Assembly: GCA_964407285.1 (NCBI GenBank)
Contig: CAYOVG010000015.1
Location: forward strand, 1 to 40,848
Direction of reading: 5' to 3'
Source: CAYOVG01 sp964407285
Lineage (GTDB): Bacteria > Desulfobacterota > Syntrophobacteria > Syntrophobacterales > Syntrophobacteraceae
DNA: 40,848 nt
A program made the translations under genes and the position numbers. This document shows, in pieces, positions 16,136 to 24,085 of this stretch; within the stretch, counting starts at the first letter, position 1, and every line of letters begins with the position of its first letter. The notes under the pieces are model-generated. The model saw only the letters and a program-made list of their open reading frames with translations, did not search any database and was not told the DNA's origin.

Positions 16136-16482
16136 CGGCGCTTTCCTTTCTTCTGTCTTCCGTGCTCTCGTGGTCCCCTAATTTCCTGATCTCCCATGCT
16201 TTGCGTCCGGTCTGTCCCGCGGGTTTTGCATTCCTCATCCCCGGTCCGAGGCCCGCGCTCCCGGTCGCGGATTCAACCATGCCCTTGTCTCCCTTCAAAA
16301 CGGTAATTAACTTCTTTTACTACCTTATTGTTGCTTTTTCCATATCAGGCATACAGGACCGTCACAGGTCGAGGGACGAACAAAAAGGCGCTCGATAAGA
16401 TATCCAGACCAATTGCGGATACAGAAGCAACGGTTGAAACCGCGTGCGCACGCAAATGGTTGTCGTAATGCAGGAGGAACCC
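16136..16482. other. divergent spacer, promoters not resolved
   Basis: About 350 bases between the FkbM gene (-) and the DUF255 gene (+). The AT-rich part at 16300-16345 is the natural place for the two promoters, but I cannot fix hexamers with confidence. No RNA or gene seen. Confidence 0.45.
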
Positions 16483-18669
16483 ATGTCCAACCGTTTGATC
16501 CACGAAAAAAGCCCATATCTGCTGCAGCACGCGGATAACCCCGTGGACTGGCATCCCTGGGGGGATGAGGCATTCCGGCTTGCACGGGAAAAAGACCTGC
16601 CGGTCTTCCTTTCCGTGGGATACGCCACCTGCCACTGGTGCCACGTAATGGCGCACGAATCGTTCGAAGATGACGAAGTGGCCGGATTACTCAACGGCAA
16701 TTTCATTTCCATCAAGGTGGACAGGGAGGAACGGCCCGATGTGGACCAGATCTACATGACGGTCTGCCAGGTCCTCAACGGCAGCGGCGGCTGGCCCCTC
16801 TCCGTCTTCATGACCCCGGACCGCAAGCCCTTCTTTGCCGGGACCTACTTTCCCAAGACGAGCCGGATGGGATCTCCCGGCTTCATCGAAGTGCTCCAGC
16901 AGTTGAGCATCATGTGGCGACGTGACCGTTCCCGGCTCGTCAAGGCGAGCGATGAGATCACCAATGCGATTCAACCCAGGGCCGAAAGCAGCGGCAAGTC
17001 GTTGGGGGTCGAGACGCTCGAGAAAGCTTACGAGCAGTTCCGGAGGTCTTTCGACAGCCGCTGGGGAGGCTTCGGCAAGGCCCCCAAATTTCCGACCCCC
17101 CACCAGCTTTCTTTCCTGCTCAGGTGGCATCGTCGAAACCCCGAATCCGAAGCCCTCGAAATGGTGGAAAAGACCCTGGAGGCCATGCGCCGGGGCGGTA
17201 TCTTCGATCACGTGGGGTTCGGCTTCCACAGGTATTCGGTGGACCAGCGCTGGCTCGTGCCCCATTTCGAGAAGATGCTCTACGACCAGGCCATGCTCGC
17301 CATCGCCTACATCGAGGCCTTTCAGGTTACCGGCAAGGAACGGTACGCCGCCGTTGCGCGCGAGATCTTTCACTACGTGCTCCGTGACATGACTTCCCCC
17401 GAGGGCGGTTTCTACTCCGCCGAAGACGCGGATTCGGAGGGAGAGGAAGGCCTGTTTTACGTCTGGACGCCGAAGGAAGTGAAGGAAGTGCTGGGCAACG
17501 ACGCGGGCGACCTGTTCTGCCGGTTCTATGACATCAGCGAGGCGGGGAACTTCGAGGGGCGAAACATCCCGCACACATCCAGGAGCATGGAGGACTACGC
17601 CGCTCAACTGGGAATGCCGCTGCCGGAACTGGAAAAGACGCTCGAGGATTCCCGGCAAAAGCTTTTCGCCCACCGTGAGAAGCGAATCCATCCCCTGAAG
17701 GACGACAAGATCCTGACATCCTGGAACGGACTCATGATCGCGGCCATGGCCAGGGGTTTCCAGGCCATGGGGGATCGCGCCTGCATCGACGCGGCCGTGA
17801 AGGCGGCGGACTTCATCCTGGCCGGGCTCCGTTCCGATTCCGGAAGGCTGCTTCGCCGCTACCGGCACGGCGACGTGGCCGTCACCGCCTACGCCGACGA
17901 CTACGCGTTCCTCGTCTGGGGGCTCATGGAACTGTACCAATCCGTCTTCGATGTCAGGTACCTGGAAGAGGCCGTCCGTCTCAACCGTGAGATGCTCGAA
18001 ATCTTCTGGGACGAGGGCAACGGCGGCTTCTACTACACGGGAAGCGACAGCGAGCCGCTCATTGTCCGGGAAAAAGACATCTTCGACGGCGCGGTCCCGG
18101 CCGCCAATGCCGTTGCCGCCCTGAATCTCCTGCGCCTCGCCCGCATGACCGGAAACACCGGTCTGGAAGCGACCGCCGACCGCCAGTTGCAGGCGTTTTC
18201 GTCCCTGGTGGGGGACTACCCCTCGGCGCATACGCAGTTTCTGATCGCGGTGGATTTTGCCGTCGGCCCCAGCCAGGAGGTCGTGATCGCGGGAGCGGCG
18301 GACCATGAGGACACCCGGCGCATGATGGCGGCGCTTCGCAAGGGCTTTTCGCCCAACTGCGTCGTGCTGCTTCGCCGGGACGCAGGTGCGAAAACCGTCG
18401 CGGCCGGGACCGCCACGGCCGGAACCGTCGCGGACGGGACCGCCACGGCCGGGACCGCCACGGCCGGGCTTTCCATTAATGGGACCGTCGCGGCCGGGAC
18501 CGCCGGAAACGACACTGAAAGACTCTCCGCCCTGTCACCCTTCGTAAAGGACCTGGTTCCGGCGGACGACGGAAAGACCACGGCGTACGTGTGCGAAAAC
18601 TTTGCGTGCAAGCGTCCGGTTACGAATGTCGAGGAGCTCGAATCCAACCTGGAGTTGACCGTCTCCTGA
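16483..18669 (+). CDS. DUF255 / thioredoxin-domain protein (YyaL, spermatogenesis-associated 20 family)
   Basis: 728 residues from ATG 16483, with GGAGGAA just upstream. N-terminal thioredoxin-like DUF255 domain: LIHEKSPYLLQHADNPVDW, then the CxxC site GYATCHWCHVM (Cys50, Cys53), ESFEDDEVA and VDREERPDVD. The middle and C-terminal part is an (alpha/alpha)6 barrel-like region resembling N-acylglucosamine 2-epimerases (WGGFGKAPKFPTPH, SAEDADSEGEEG, DDKILTSWNGLMIAAMA). The function of the family is unknown; a redox or sugar-processing role is inferred from the folds. Odd feature: residues 637-676 are eight tandem pentapeptides of GTATA/GTVAA type, from a 15-nt DNA repeat, set between the barrel and the conserved C-terminal cysteine block (VCENFACKRPV). 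Confidence 0.9.
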   Translation: MSNRLIHEKSPYLLQHADNPVDWHPWGDEAFRLAREKDLPVFLSVGYATCHWCHVMAHESFEDDEVAGLLNGNFISIKVDREERPDVDQIYMTVCQVLNGSGGWPLSVFMTPDRKPFFAGTYFPKTSRMGSPGFIEVLQQLSIMWRRDRSRLVKASDEITNAIQPRAESSGKSLGVETLEKAYEQFRRSFDSRWGGFGKAPKFPTPHQLSFLLRWHRRNPESEALEMVEKTLEAMRRGGIFDHVGFGFHRYSVDQRWLVPHFEKMLYDQAMLAIAYIEAFQVTGKERYAAVAREIFHYVLRDMTSPEGGFYSAEDADSEGEEGLFYVWTPKEVKEVLGNDAGDLFCRFYDISEAGNFEGRNIPHTSRSMEDYAAQLGMPLPELEKTLEDSRQKLFAHREKRIHPLKDDKILTSWNGLMIAAMARGFQAMGDRACIDAAVKAADFILAGLRSDSGRLLRRYRHGDVAVTAYADDYAFLVWGLMELYQSVFDVRYLEEAVRLNREMLEIFWDEGNGGFYYTGSDSEPLIVREKDIFDGAVPAANAVAALNLLRLARMTGNTGLEATADRQLQAFSSLVGDYPSAHTQFLIAVDFAVGPSQEVVIAGAADHEDTRRMMAALRKGFSPNCVVLLRRDAGAKTVAAGTATAGTVADGTATAGTATAGLSINGTVAAGTAGNDTERLSALSPFVKDLVPADDGKTTAYVCENFACKRPVTNVEELESNLELTVS
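18391..18510 (+). repeat. 15-nt in-frame tandem repeat within the DUF255 gene
   Basis: Eight contiguous 15-base units, consensus GGGACCGYCRCGGCC. Units 2, 4 and 5 are identical; unit 6 (466-480) has diverged to GLSIN. Because 15 is a multiple of three, copy-number change keeps the frame. It encodes KTVAA-GTATA-GTVAD-GTATA-GTATA-GLSIN-GTVAA-GTAGN. Confidence 0.9.
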
Positions 18670-18876
18670 AAGGATGCTCCCGACGGGAAGCCGAAAGGAG
18701 CGGCGGGAGGATGAGAAATGCGGGCGCGCGCAGCTTGCCGCGCGCTCTTCGCGATCGATGCGCCCGGTCCGTTTGCGCGACCCGGACCTGCTGAGGGCCG
18801 CGACCGTCCGGATACAAGCGTCTCAGCCTCCGCTCCCGAAGATTCCGGGGCATCCGGTCCGGCGCGCTGCCGCCTT

Positions 18877-19350
18877 TCAGCACATGCACGCTTCCGGCGC
18901 CAGGGTGCGTGGAGCCATGATGAGGGTCCTCAACACATTGGTGTCGTTGACGGGGACATGCATCACTTCCAGGGCCGTCTCGCTCGCGTCGACCACGGCC
19001 AGCCGCGACTTGATGCCTGTTTGCTTTCTCACTTCGGATGGGCTTTGGGTCGAGTTCAGTATCACGAGTCCTTCGGGCTTGAGCCCGTCAAGGAGGTTGC
19101 GGCCTCCGAGCAGGTTCTGGTCGAGAATGACCACCACGTCGGGGCTGTTTGCACCTTCGTCCGCCTGGATCGGGTTGTCGCTCACCCGGACGTAGGCCGT
19201 GGCCGTTGCCCCGTGCTTCCCCCCGGGCCGGACGCCGTTCACCTGCCCCGCCACGGCGTACTGTCCGTATTGAATGGCGGCTGCCGCCGTGAGTTCCGCG
19301 GATGTAAGGGCATCCATGTCATCTTCCCCGTGAAATCTTATCTCGATCAT
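18877..19350 (-). CDS. degenerate 2-oxoacid:acceptor oxidoreductase gamma-subunit-like protein
   Basis: 157 residues, about 25-30 shorter than usual for PorG/VorG-type subunits. The family frame is clear: MIEIRFHG, TSAELTAAAAIQYGQYA, ATAYVRVSDNPI, PDVVVILDQNLL, LKPEGLVILNSTQSP and LAVVDASETALEV. The glycine-rich motif that is normally GRGGQGAVT reads GEDDMDALT, and the PSFGPERRGAP block is replaced by VNGVRPGGKHGAT. The conserved NTxMLGA end degrades into NVLRTLIMAPRTLAPEACMC and stops. There are no alpha, beta or delta subunits here. AAGGAGAGG before ATG 19350 is excellent, so it may still be translated. Either a decaying orphan or a subunit repurposed for another role. Confidence 0.7.
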   Translation of the reverse strand: MIEIRFHGEDDMDALTSAELTAAAAIQYGQYAVAGQVNGVRPGGKHGATATAYVRVSDNPIQADEGANSPDVVVILDQNLLGGRNLLDGLKPEGLVILNSTQSPSEVRKQTGIKSRLAVVDASETALEVMHVPVNDTNVLRTLIMAPRTLAPEACMC

Positions 19351-19432
19351 CTGCGCCTCTCCTTGAATCCCGGTTGTGAATCAATGCCGCCGTGTACGGT
19401 CAGGAATAATATAGGAAATGAGAAAATGGATG

Positions 19433-19457
19433 AAAATCAGCAGGATTCTGATTTTTG
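19433..19457. terminator. possible terminator hairpin
   Basis: AAAATCAG (19433-19440) and CTGATTTT (19448-19455) with a 7-base loop and T residues following. It is AT-rich and short, so weak. It lies upstream of copZ and would insulate it from + strand read-through. Confidence 0.4.
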
Positions 19458-19523
19458 TGTCAGGAATTTCTTATTTCTCTGTCATCATTTTTCTTACAAG
19501 ATCAACGGCCGGTATTTCGGAAT

Positions 19524-19551
19524 TTGTATTATCGCGAGGAAGTTGTATAAT
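19524..19551 (+). promoter_or_regulatory. candidate copZ-copA promoter
   Basis: TATAAT (19546-19551) is a perfect -10. The best -35 is TTGTAT (19524-19529) with a 16-base spacer. The poor -35 is what one expects of an activator-dependent metal-response promoter, but no regulator gene or clear operator is seen. Confidence 0.5.
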
Positions 19552-19649
19552 CATGCTCAGAAGCGTGGGCAATTCCAAAGCCGGGCATGCCGGCGCCGAC
19601 CGGTTCCGGAAATCGCGGACCATATCGACCTCATCAGGAAAGGAGAACG

Positions 19650-19850
19650 ATGAAGACCATCAAAATCAAGGGCATGTCATGTCAGCATTGCGCCAGGGCC
19701 GTGGAAAAGACCCTCAAGGAAGTAGACGGCGTGGACAACGTGAGCGTGGATGTATCGAAGGGGGAGGCTTCCTTCAACGAGAACAAGCCCGTGGATATGG
19801 AAGATGTGAAGGGCCGGATCAAAAAAGCGGGGTATGAAGTTGTCGGCTAG
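19650..19850 (+). CDS. copZ: copper chaperone CopZ-like HMA protein
   Basis: 66 residues from ATG 19650, with AGGAGAACG directly upstream. One heavy-metal-associated domain of the ferredoxin-like fold. The metal-binding loop is GMSCQHC (Cys11 and Cys14). GVDNVSVDVSKGEASF and IKKAGYEVVG are the typical later strands. It should bind Cu(I) and pass it to the P-type ATPase whose gene overlaps its last 17 bases (19834-19850). That overlap suggests translational coupling of donor and pump. Confidence 0.9.
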   Translation: MKTIKIKGMSCQHCARAVEKTLKEVDGVDNVSVDVSKGEASFNENKPVDMEDVKGRIKKAGYEVVG

Positions 19851-22350
19851 GGAGATTATCTATATTCAGGGCATGACCTGTGCTGCGTGCGTCCGGCGCG
19901 TGGAGCAGGGCATAAAGGATGTTGCGGGAGTGGCGGACGCCTCCGTGAACCTGGCGTCTCGGAAGGCGAGCGTGGCGTACGACCCCGCGCGGGTGGACCT
20001 CGAAGCGATCAAGGAAAAAGTCAGGGACCTCGGATACGAGGTGATCGATACGGGAGATTCGGGTCCGGAAGCGCTCCGCAAAACCACCGTGTCCATCGGG
20101 GGCATGACCTGCGCGGCGTGTGTGCGGCGCGTGGAGGATGCGCTCAAATCCATGCCCGGCGTGCGGGACGCATCCGTCAACTTCGCCACATCGAAGGCGA
20201 CCGTGGTCCATCTGTCCGGCAGCCCCACGGTCGGGCAGATCCAGGCTCTGGTCGAGGATACCGGGTATGAATTCCTCGGGGCTACGGGTGGCGCGGCCGC
20301 GACCGGCGCGACTGCCGGCGACGTCGAGGCGGACGATCCCATCGAGGCGGCCCGGAAGCGGGAAGAGCGCGAACTCAAGCTCAAAGTGCTCGTGGGGGTG
20401 GTCCTCGGCGTGATCATCCATGTGGGCAGCATGCCGCACTTCTTCCCGTTCCTGCATGCCGTTCCGGAACGGGTCATGGGGCTCATCCTCCTCGTCCTTG
20501 CGACGCCGGCGGTCTTCTGGGTGGGCAGCCGCTTCTTCACCGGTGCGATCAAGGCGTTGCGGCAGAAAACTTCCGACATGAATACTCTCGTCGCCGTCGG
20601 AGCCCTCTCCGCTTATCTTTATTCCGCCCTCGCGGCCCTCCGGCCGGACTTCTTCACCAGGGCCGGCGTCGCGCCGCAGCTCTACTTCGACGGCGCGGCG
20701 ATGATCGTCACGCTGGTCCTCCTGGGCAGGCTCCTCGAAGCCAGGGCCCGGGGAAAGACCTCCGCGGCGATCAAAAGGCTCATGGGCCTGAAGCCGAAAA
20801 CCGCCCGCGTGCTTCGGGGCGGCCGCGAGTACGACGTCCCCATCTCCGAAGTGGAGCGAGGGGATGTGGTCGTCGTCCGTCCCGGTGAAAGGATTCCCAC
20901 CGACGGCTCCATCGTTTCGGGCAGGTCCTCTGTGGACGAATCCATGCTCACGGGAGAGAGCCTCCCGGTGGAGAAGGAGGCGGGCGGCGAAGTCTTCGCC
21001 GGTACGATCAATCTCACCGGCAGCTTCAACTTCACCGCCACCCGGGTCGGGGCCGAGACCGCCCTCGCCCAGATCATCCGGCTGGTCGAGGAGGCGCAGG
21101 GTTCCAAGGCGCCCATCCAGCGCTTCGCCGACAAGGTAGCTTCCATATTCGTGCCCGTGGTGATGGCGATCGCGGCAATCACCTTCATCATCTGGTATTT
21201 TGCGGTGCCGGACCACCAGTTCAGCCGCGCGCTGCTCAATTTCGTATCCGTGCTCATCATTGCCTGCCCGTGCAGCATGGGGCTCGCCACTCCTACCGCG
21301 ATCATGGTGGGAACGGGCCTGGGAGCCGAAAACGGCATCCTCATCAAGGGCGGTGAGAGCCTGGAGAAGGCGTACCGGCTGACCACCGTGGTTTTCGACA
21401 AGACGGGCACCCTGACCAGGGGAACTCCCACGGTCACGGACGTGATTGCGGAACCGGATGTGGAGGCGCGGGACCTCCTCAGGATGGCCGCATCGGTGGA
21501 AGCGGTTTCCGAGCATCCCGTGGCGCGGGCCGTCGTCGAAAAATGCCGGGAGGCGAACCTCGTGCCCCCGGCGGTCCAGGATTTCGAAGCCCTCTCCGGC
21601 CTCGGCGCTCGCGGCACGGTCCTGGGAAAAAAGGTGCTCGTCGGGAACGCCCGGCTCATGCAGGAGCAGGGAGTGACCATCGAGGGCGGCCGGTCCCGCT
21701 ACGCCGAGTTCTTATCCGCCGGGAAAACGGAGGTATACGTCGCCGTGGACGGGCAGATCATGGGCGCTCTCGCCCTCTCCGACACATTGAAGGAATCGGC
21801 CCGCGACACCGTCTCCCGCCTCCAGCGGATGGGGCTTGAAGTCGCCATGATCACGGGCGACAATAAGCGCACCGCGCGCGCCGTCGCCGGGATGATCGGC
21901 ATAGACCGGGTCATGGCCGAAGTGCTCCCCGCGGACAAAGCCGGGGAGATACGGCGGCTCCAGGCGGAAGGCCGGGTGGTGGCGATGGTGGGGGACGGCA
22001 TCAATGATGCGCCCGCGCTCGCCGCATCCGATGTCGGGATCGCCATAGGCGCCGGGACCGATATCGCTATGGAAGCGGGCGATATTACTCTCATTAAGGA
22101 TGATTTGAAGCTCGTGGTTTCGTCCATTGAGCTTTCCGGGCTTACCATGAGAATAATCCGGCAGAACCTGTTCTGGGCCTTCTTCTATAACAGCCTGGGG
22201 ATACCTGTTGCGGCCGGAGCGCTATATCCGTTCTTCGGCATTCTTTTGAATCCCATGTTCGCGGCGGCGGCGATGGCTATGAGTTCCGTTTCCGTGGTGA
22301 GCAATTCCCTGAGGCTGAGACTTCTGTGGAAGGGACGGCGTCCGGTATGA
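19834..22350 (+). CDS. copA: Cu(I)-exporting P-type ATPase CopA
   Basis: 838 residues. Two N-terminal HMA domains, each with GMTCAACVRRVE (Cys16/Cys19 and Cys93/Cys96), are followed by eight predicted membrane segments. Key P1B-1 residues: TGES actuator motif, intramembrane IACPCSMGLATPTA (Cys478, Cys480), phosphorylation site DKTGTLT (Asp522), SEHPVARAVV nucleotide-domain His-Pro, and GDGINDAPALAASDVGIAIG hinge. The CPC pair plus late-helix residues (YNSLGIPVAAG, MAMSSVSVVSNSLRLR) mark the Cu(I)/Ag(I) subgroup. It exports copper from the cytoplasm using ATP. It starts inside the copZ gene, and no strong ribosome site precedes ATG 19834, consistent with coupling. Length and motifs are complete. 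Confidence 0.95.
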   Translation: MKLSAREIIYIQGMTCAACVRRVEQGIKDVAGVADASVNLASRKASVAYDPARVDLEAIKEKVRDLGYEVIDTGDSGPEALRKTTVSIGGMTCAACVRRVEDALKSMPGVRDASVNFATSKATVVHLSGSPTVGQIQALVEDTGYEFLGATGGAAATGATAGDVEADDPIEAARKREERELKLKVLVGVVLGVIIHVGSMPHFFPFLHAVPERVMGLILLVLATPAVFWVGSRFFTGAIKALRQKTSDMNTLVAVGALSAYLYSALAALRPDFFTRAGVAPQLYFDGAAMIVTLVLLGRLLEARARGKTSAAIKRLMGLKPKTARVLRGGREYDVPISEVERGDVVVVRPGERIPTDGSIVSGRSSVDESMLTGESLPVEKEAGGEVFAGTINLTGSFNFTATRVGAETALAQIIRLVEEAQGSKAPIQRFADKVASIFVPVVMAIAAITFIIWYFAVPDHQFSRALLNFVSVLIIACPCSMGLATPTAIMVGTGLGAENGILIKGGESLEKAYRLTTVVFDKTGTLTRGTPTVTDVIAEPDVEARDLLRMAASVEAVSEHPVARAVVEKCREANLVPPAVQDFEALSGLGARGTVLGKKVLVGNARLMQEQGVTIEGGRSRYAEFLSAGKTEVYVAVDGQIMGALALSDTLKESARDTVSRLQRMGLEVAMITGDNKRTARAVAGMIGIDRVMAEVLPADKAGEIRRLQAEGRVVAMVGDGINDAPALAASDVGIAIGAGTDIAMEAGDITLIKDDLKLVVSSIELSGLTMRIIRQNLFWAFFYNSLGIPVAAGALYPFFGILLNPMFAAAAMAMSSVSVVSNSLRLRLLWKGRRPV

Positions 22351-22386
22351 ACCGCGATGAAAGCCCTGAATTGAAGCCGTGTTTAG

Positions 22387-22415
22387 TTTTCATTTGACAG
22401 ATGCTGATTTATATT
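22387..22415 (+). promoter_or_regulatory. candidate rubredoxin-rubrerythrin promoter
   Basis: TTTTCA (22387-22392), 17-base spacer, TATATT (22410-22415). A separate TTGACA at 22394-22399 has no matching -10. The 84-base leader to the rubredoxin ATG shows no fold that I trust. Confidence 0.5.
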
Positions 22416-22498
22416 GTTTCTAGGCAGGAGTAGCCGTTATCTTCAGCGGCCCCGCGCGAGGCCGCATGGATGGATCGAAAAAAGAAGGAGGCTGTCGA

Positions 22499-22657
22499 AT
22501 GGAGCGGTATGTCTGTACTGTATGCGGGTATGTCTATGATCCTGAAAAGGGTGATCCGGACAATGGCGTTCCGGCGGGGACCCCTTTCGCAAGTTTGCCG
22601 GACGACTGGATATGCCCGGTTTGCGGAGCGCCGAAGAGTGATTTCGAAAAAGAGTAG
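22499..22657 (+). CDS. rubredoxin
   Basis: 52 residues from ATG 22499, with AAGGAGG upstream. Both iron-binding pairs are present: CTVCGY (Cys6, Cys9) and CPVCGA (Cys39, Cys42), with the typical aromatic residues Tyr4, Tyr11, Tyr13, Phe30 and Trp37. It is a one-electron carrier holding Fe(SCys)4 in the cytoplasm. The rubrerythrin-like gene begins 17 bases later. In strict anaerobes rubredoxin feeds electrons to rubrerythrin-type peroxidases and similar oxygen-defence enzymes, so this pair is probably an oxidative stress operon. Confidence 0.95.
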   Translation: MERYVCTVCGYVYDPEKGDPDNGVPAGTPFASLPDDWICPVCGAPKSDFEKE

Positions 22658-22674
22658 GACCGAGGAGTCTCATA

Positions 22675-23169
22675 ATGATATTCGGTTTCAACGCCCGGGA
22701 AGTATTCCTGATCGCCATTATGATCGAAGAGAACGGCAGGGCGTTTTACGAGGAGGCCCGGAGACGTATTGCCGACGCGGATGTCAAGAAGCTCTTTGAG
22801 GAACTGGCGAAGCAGGAAGTGGAACATAAGATGAGGTTCGAGTCGCTGATGGGGCAACTGCCGCGCGGTGCCGAAGCTCCGACGATTTGGGACCCGGAGG
22901 CCGAGCAGGACCTGTACCTCAAGGCCATAGCCGACGAACACGTGTTCGGCCCATCCCAGGACGTGGAAGCGCAACTCGAACGGGTGGGCGATGCGGTGGA
23001 TGCGCTGCGCCTGGCCATACAGTTCGAGAAGGATTCGGTCATCTTATTCCTGACCATGAAGAGCGTAACGGATGAACAGAAGGGGCAGGAGTTCATAGAG
23101 TACTTGATAAAAGAGGAACAGGAGCACCTGCGGCGACTGACTGCCGAACTGCGAAGGAAGCGGACATAA
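22675..23169 (+). CDS. rubrerythrin-like ferritin-fold di-iron protein without rubredoxin domain
   Basis: 164 residues, a four-helix ferritin-like bundle. Candidate di-iron ligands are in IEENGRAFYEEA, KQEVEHKMRFESL, QFEKDSVILFL and KEEQEHLRRLTAEL: two ExxH motifs plus single Glu residues, as in rubrerythrin. The C-terminal rubredoxin domain of classical rubrerythrin is absent; instead a separate rubredoxin is encoded 17 bases upstream, so the two may act as a split rubrerythrin. The likely activity is reduction of hydrogen peroxide or iron handling in an anaerobe. It is followed by a strong terminator at 23221-23252. Confidence 0.88.
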   Translation: MIFGFNAREVFLIAIMIEENGRAFYEEARRRIADADVKKLFEELAKQEVEHKMRFESLMGQLPRGAEAPTIWDPEAEQDLYLKAIADEHVFGPSQDVEAQLERVGDAVDALRLAIQFEKDSVILFLTMKSVTDEQKGQEFIEYLIKEEQEHLRRLTAELRRKRT

Positions 23170-23220
23170 GCCGAAACCGGCCGGTCCGGCGGGCTCGTGT
23201 TTGCGTTTAATGCTCTGTTG

Positions 23221-23252
23221 ATGCCAGGCGGCACGATGCGCCTGGCATTTTT
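23221..23252 (+). terminator. rho-independent terminator of the rubredoxin-rubrerythrin operon
   Basis: ATGCCAGGCG (23221-23230) pairs perfectly with CGCCTGGCAT (23239-23248) across an 8-base loop, followed by TTTTT. It is 51 bases after the stop codon. Confidence 0.92.
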
Positions 23253-23286
23253 GTGGCGTGAGGACCTGCTTTGAAACTCACGAGAA

Positions 23287-24048
23287 GTGGCTACCAAAGT
23301 GACCGATAACAACATAACCGATAACCGGCGGGCAATCGGCTCCGTGTCTTTGAAACGCAAGGTGCTGGCGCTGCTGTATTCCGACGACTTCGAGGATAGG
23401 TTGCCGGAGTTGCTGGATTATCCGGGCCGTTCCACCGTCGGTCCCCTTTTCTCGGCTCTGTGCACCCACAACGAACTCCAGAAATGGAGGGCGGTAACCT
23501 CGATGGGACTGGTCGTATCGCACATGGCCGACCGGGACATGGAAGCGGCTCGCGTCGTCATGCGGCGCTTGATCTGGCAACTCAACGACGAGTCGGGCGG
23601 GATCGGCTGGGGCTGCCCGGAAGCGATGGGCGAGATAATGGCCCGGCACGACGCACTGGCGCGGGAGTATGTCCATATCCTGGTTTCCTACATCCGTGAG
23701 GATGGAAACCCCCTGGAGTTCCTCCTCCTGGAAAAGGGGGTGTTGTGGGGTATCGGCAGGCTCGCCGTAACGAAGCCTTTCCTGCTGCGCGACGCCGCGC
23801 CTCATGTGGCGCCGTACCTGGAATCCGCGGATGGTGAGGCGAGGGGGTTGGCGGCGTGGGTGTGCGGGTTGCTCGGCGCCGCGTCCACGGTTTCCCGCCT
23901 CGAGCGCCTCCTGAACGACACTGCGGCGGTCAGGCTCTACAGGAACCTGGAGCTAATGGATCTGCGCGTGCGCGACCTGGCCGAAGAGGCCCTGGAAGCC
24001 GTCAAAACCGCATCCGTCCGTCGCGGTCACAATCAGATCATTCTGTAG
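23287..24048 (+). CDS. DVU0298-type HEAT-repeat protein
   Basis: 253 residues from GTG 23287. It is all helical. The block KWRAVTSMGLVVSHM and the LNDESGGIGWGCPEAMGEI motif are the signature I associate with the DVU0298 family of deltaproteobacteria. Residues 150-240 (HVAPYLESADGEARGLAAWVCGLLG, RDLAEEALEAV) look like HEAT or PBS-lyase type repeats. The role is unknown; such folds mediate protein-protein contacts. It has no catalytic motif, signal peptide or membrane segment. It lies 37 bases before the epimerase-like gene on the same strand, so they may be co-transcribed. Confidence 0.8.
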   Translation: MATKVTDNNITDNRRAIGSVSLKRKVLALLYSDDFEDRLPELLDYPGRSTVGPLFSALCTHNELQKWRAVTSMGLVVSHMADRDMEAARVVMRRLIWQLNDESGGIGWGCPEAMGEIMARHDALAREYVHILVSYIREDGNPLEFLLLEKGVLWGIGRLAVTKPFLLRDAAPHVAPYLESADGEARGLAAWVCGLLGAASTVSRLERLLNDTAAVRLYRNLELMDLRVRDLAEEALEAVKTASVRRGHNQIIL

Positions 24049-24085
24049 CAGGGCGTTATGGGCGCCATGTCACGAGGAGCAGCAT

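Noticed and set aside
19819..21516. A 565-codon open frame opposite copA
   Set aside because: Antisense shadow caused by GC-rich third positions; the CopA motifs on the + strand are complete.
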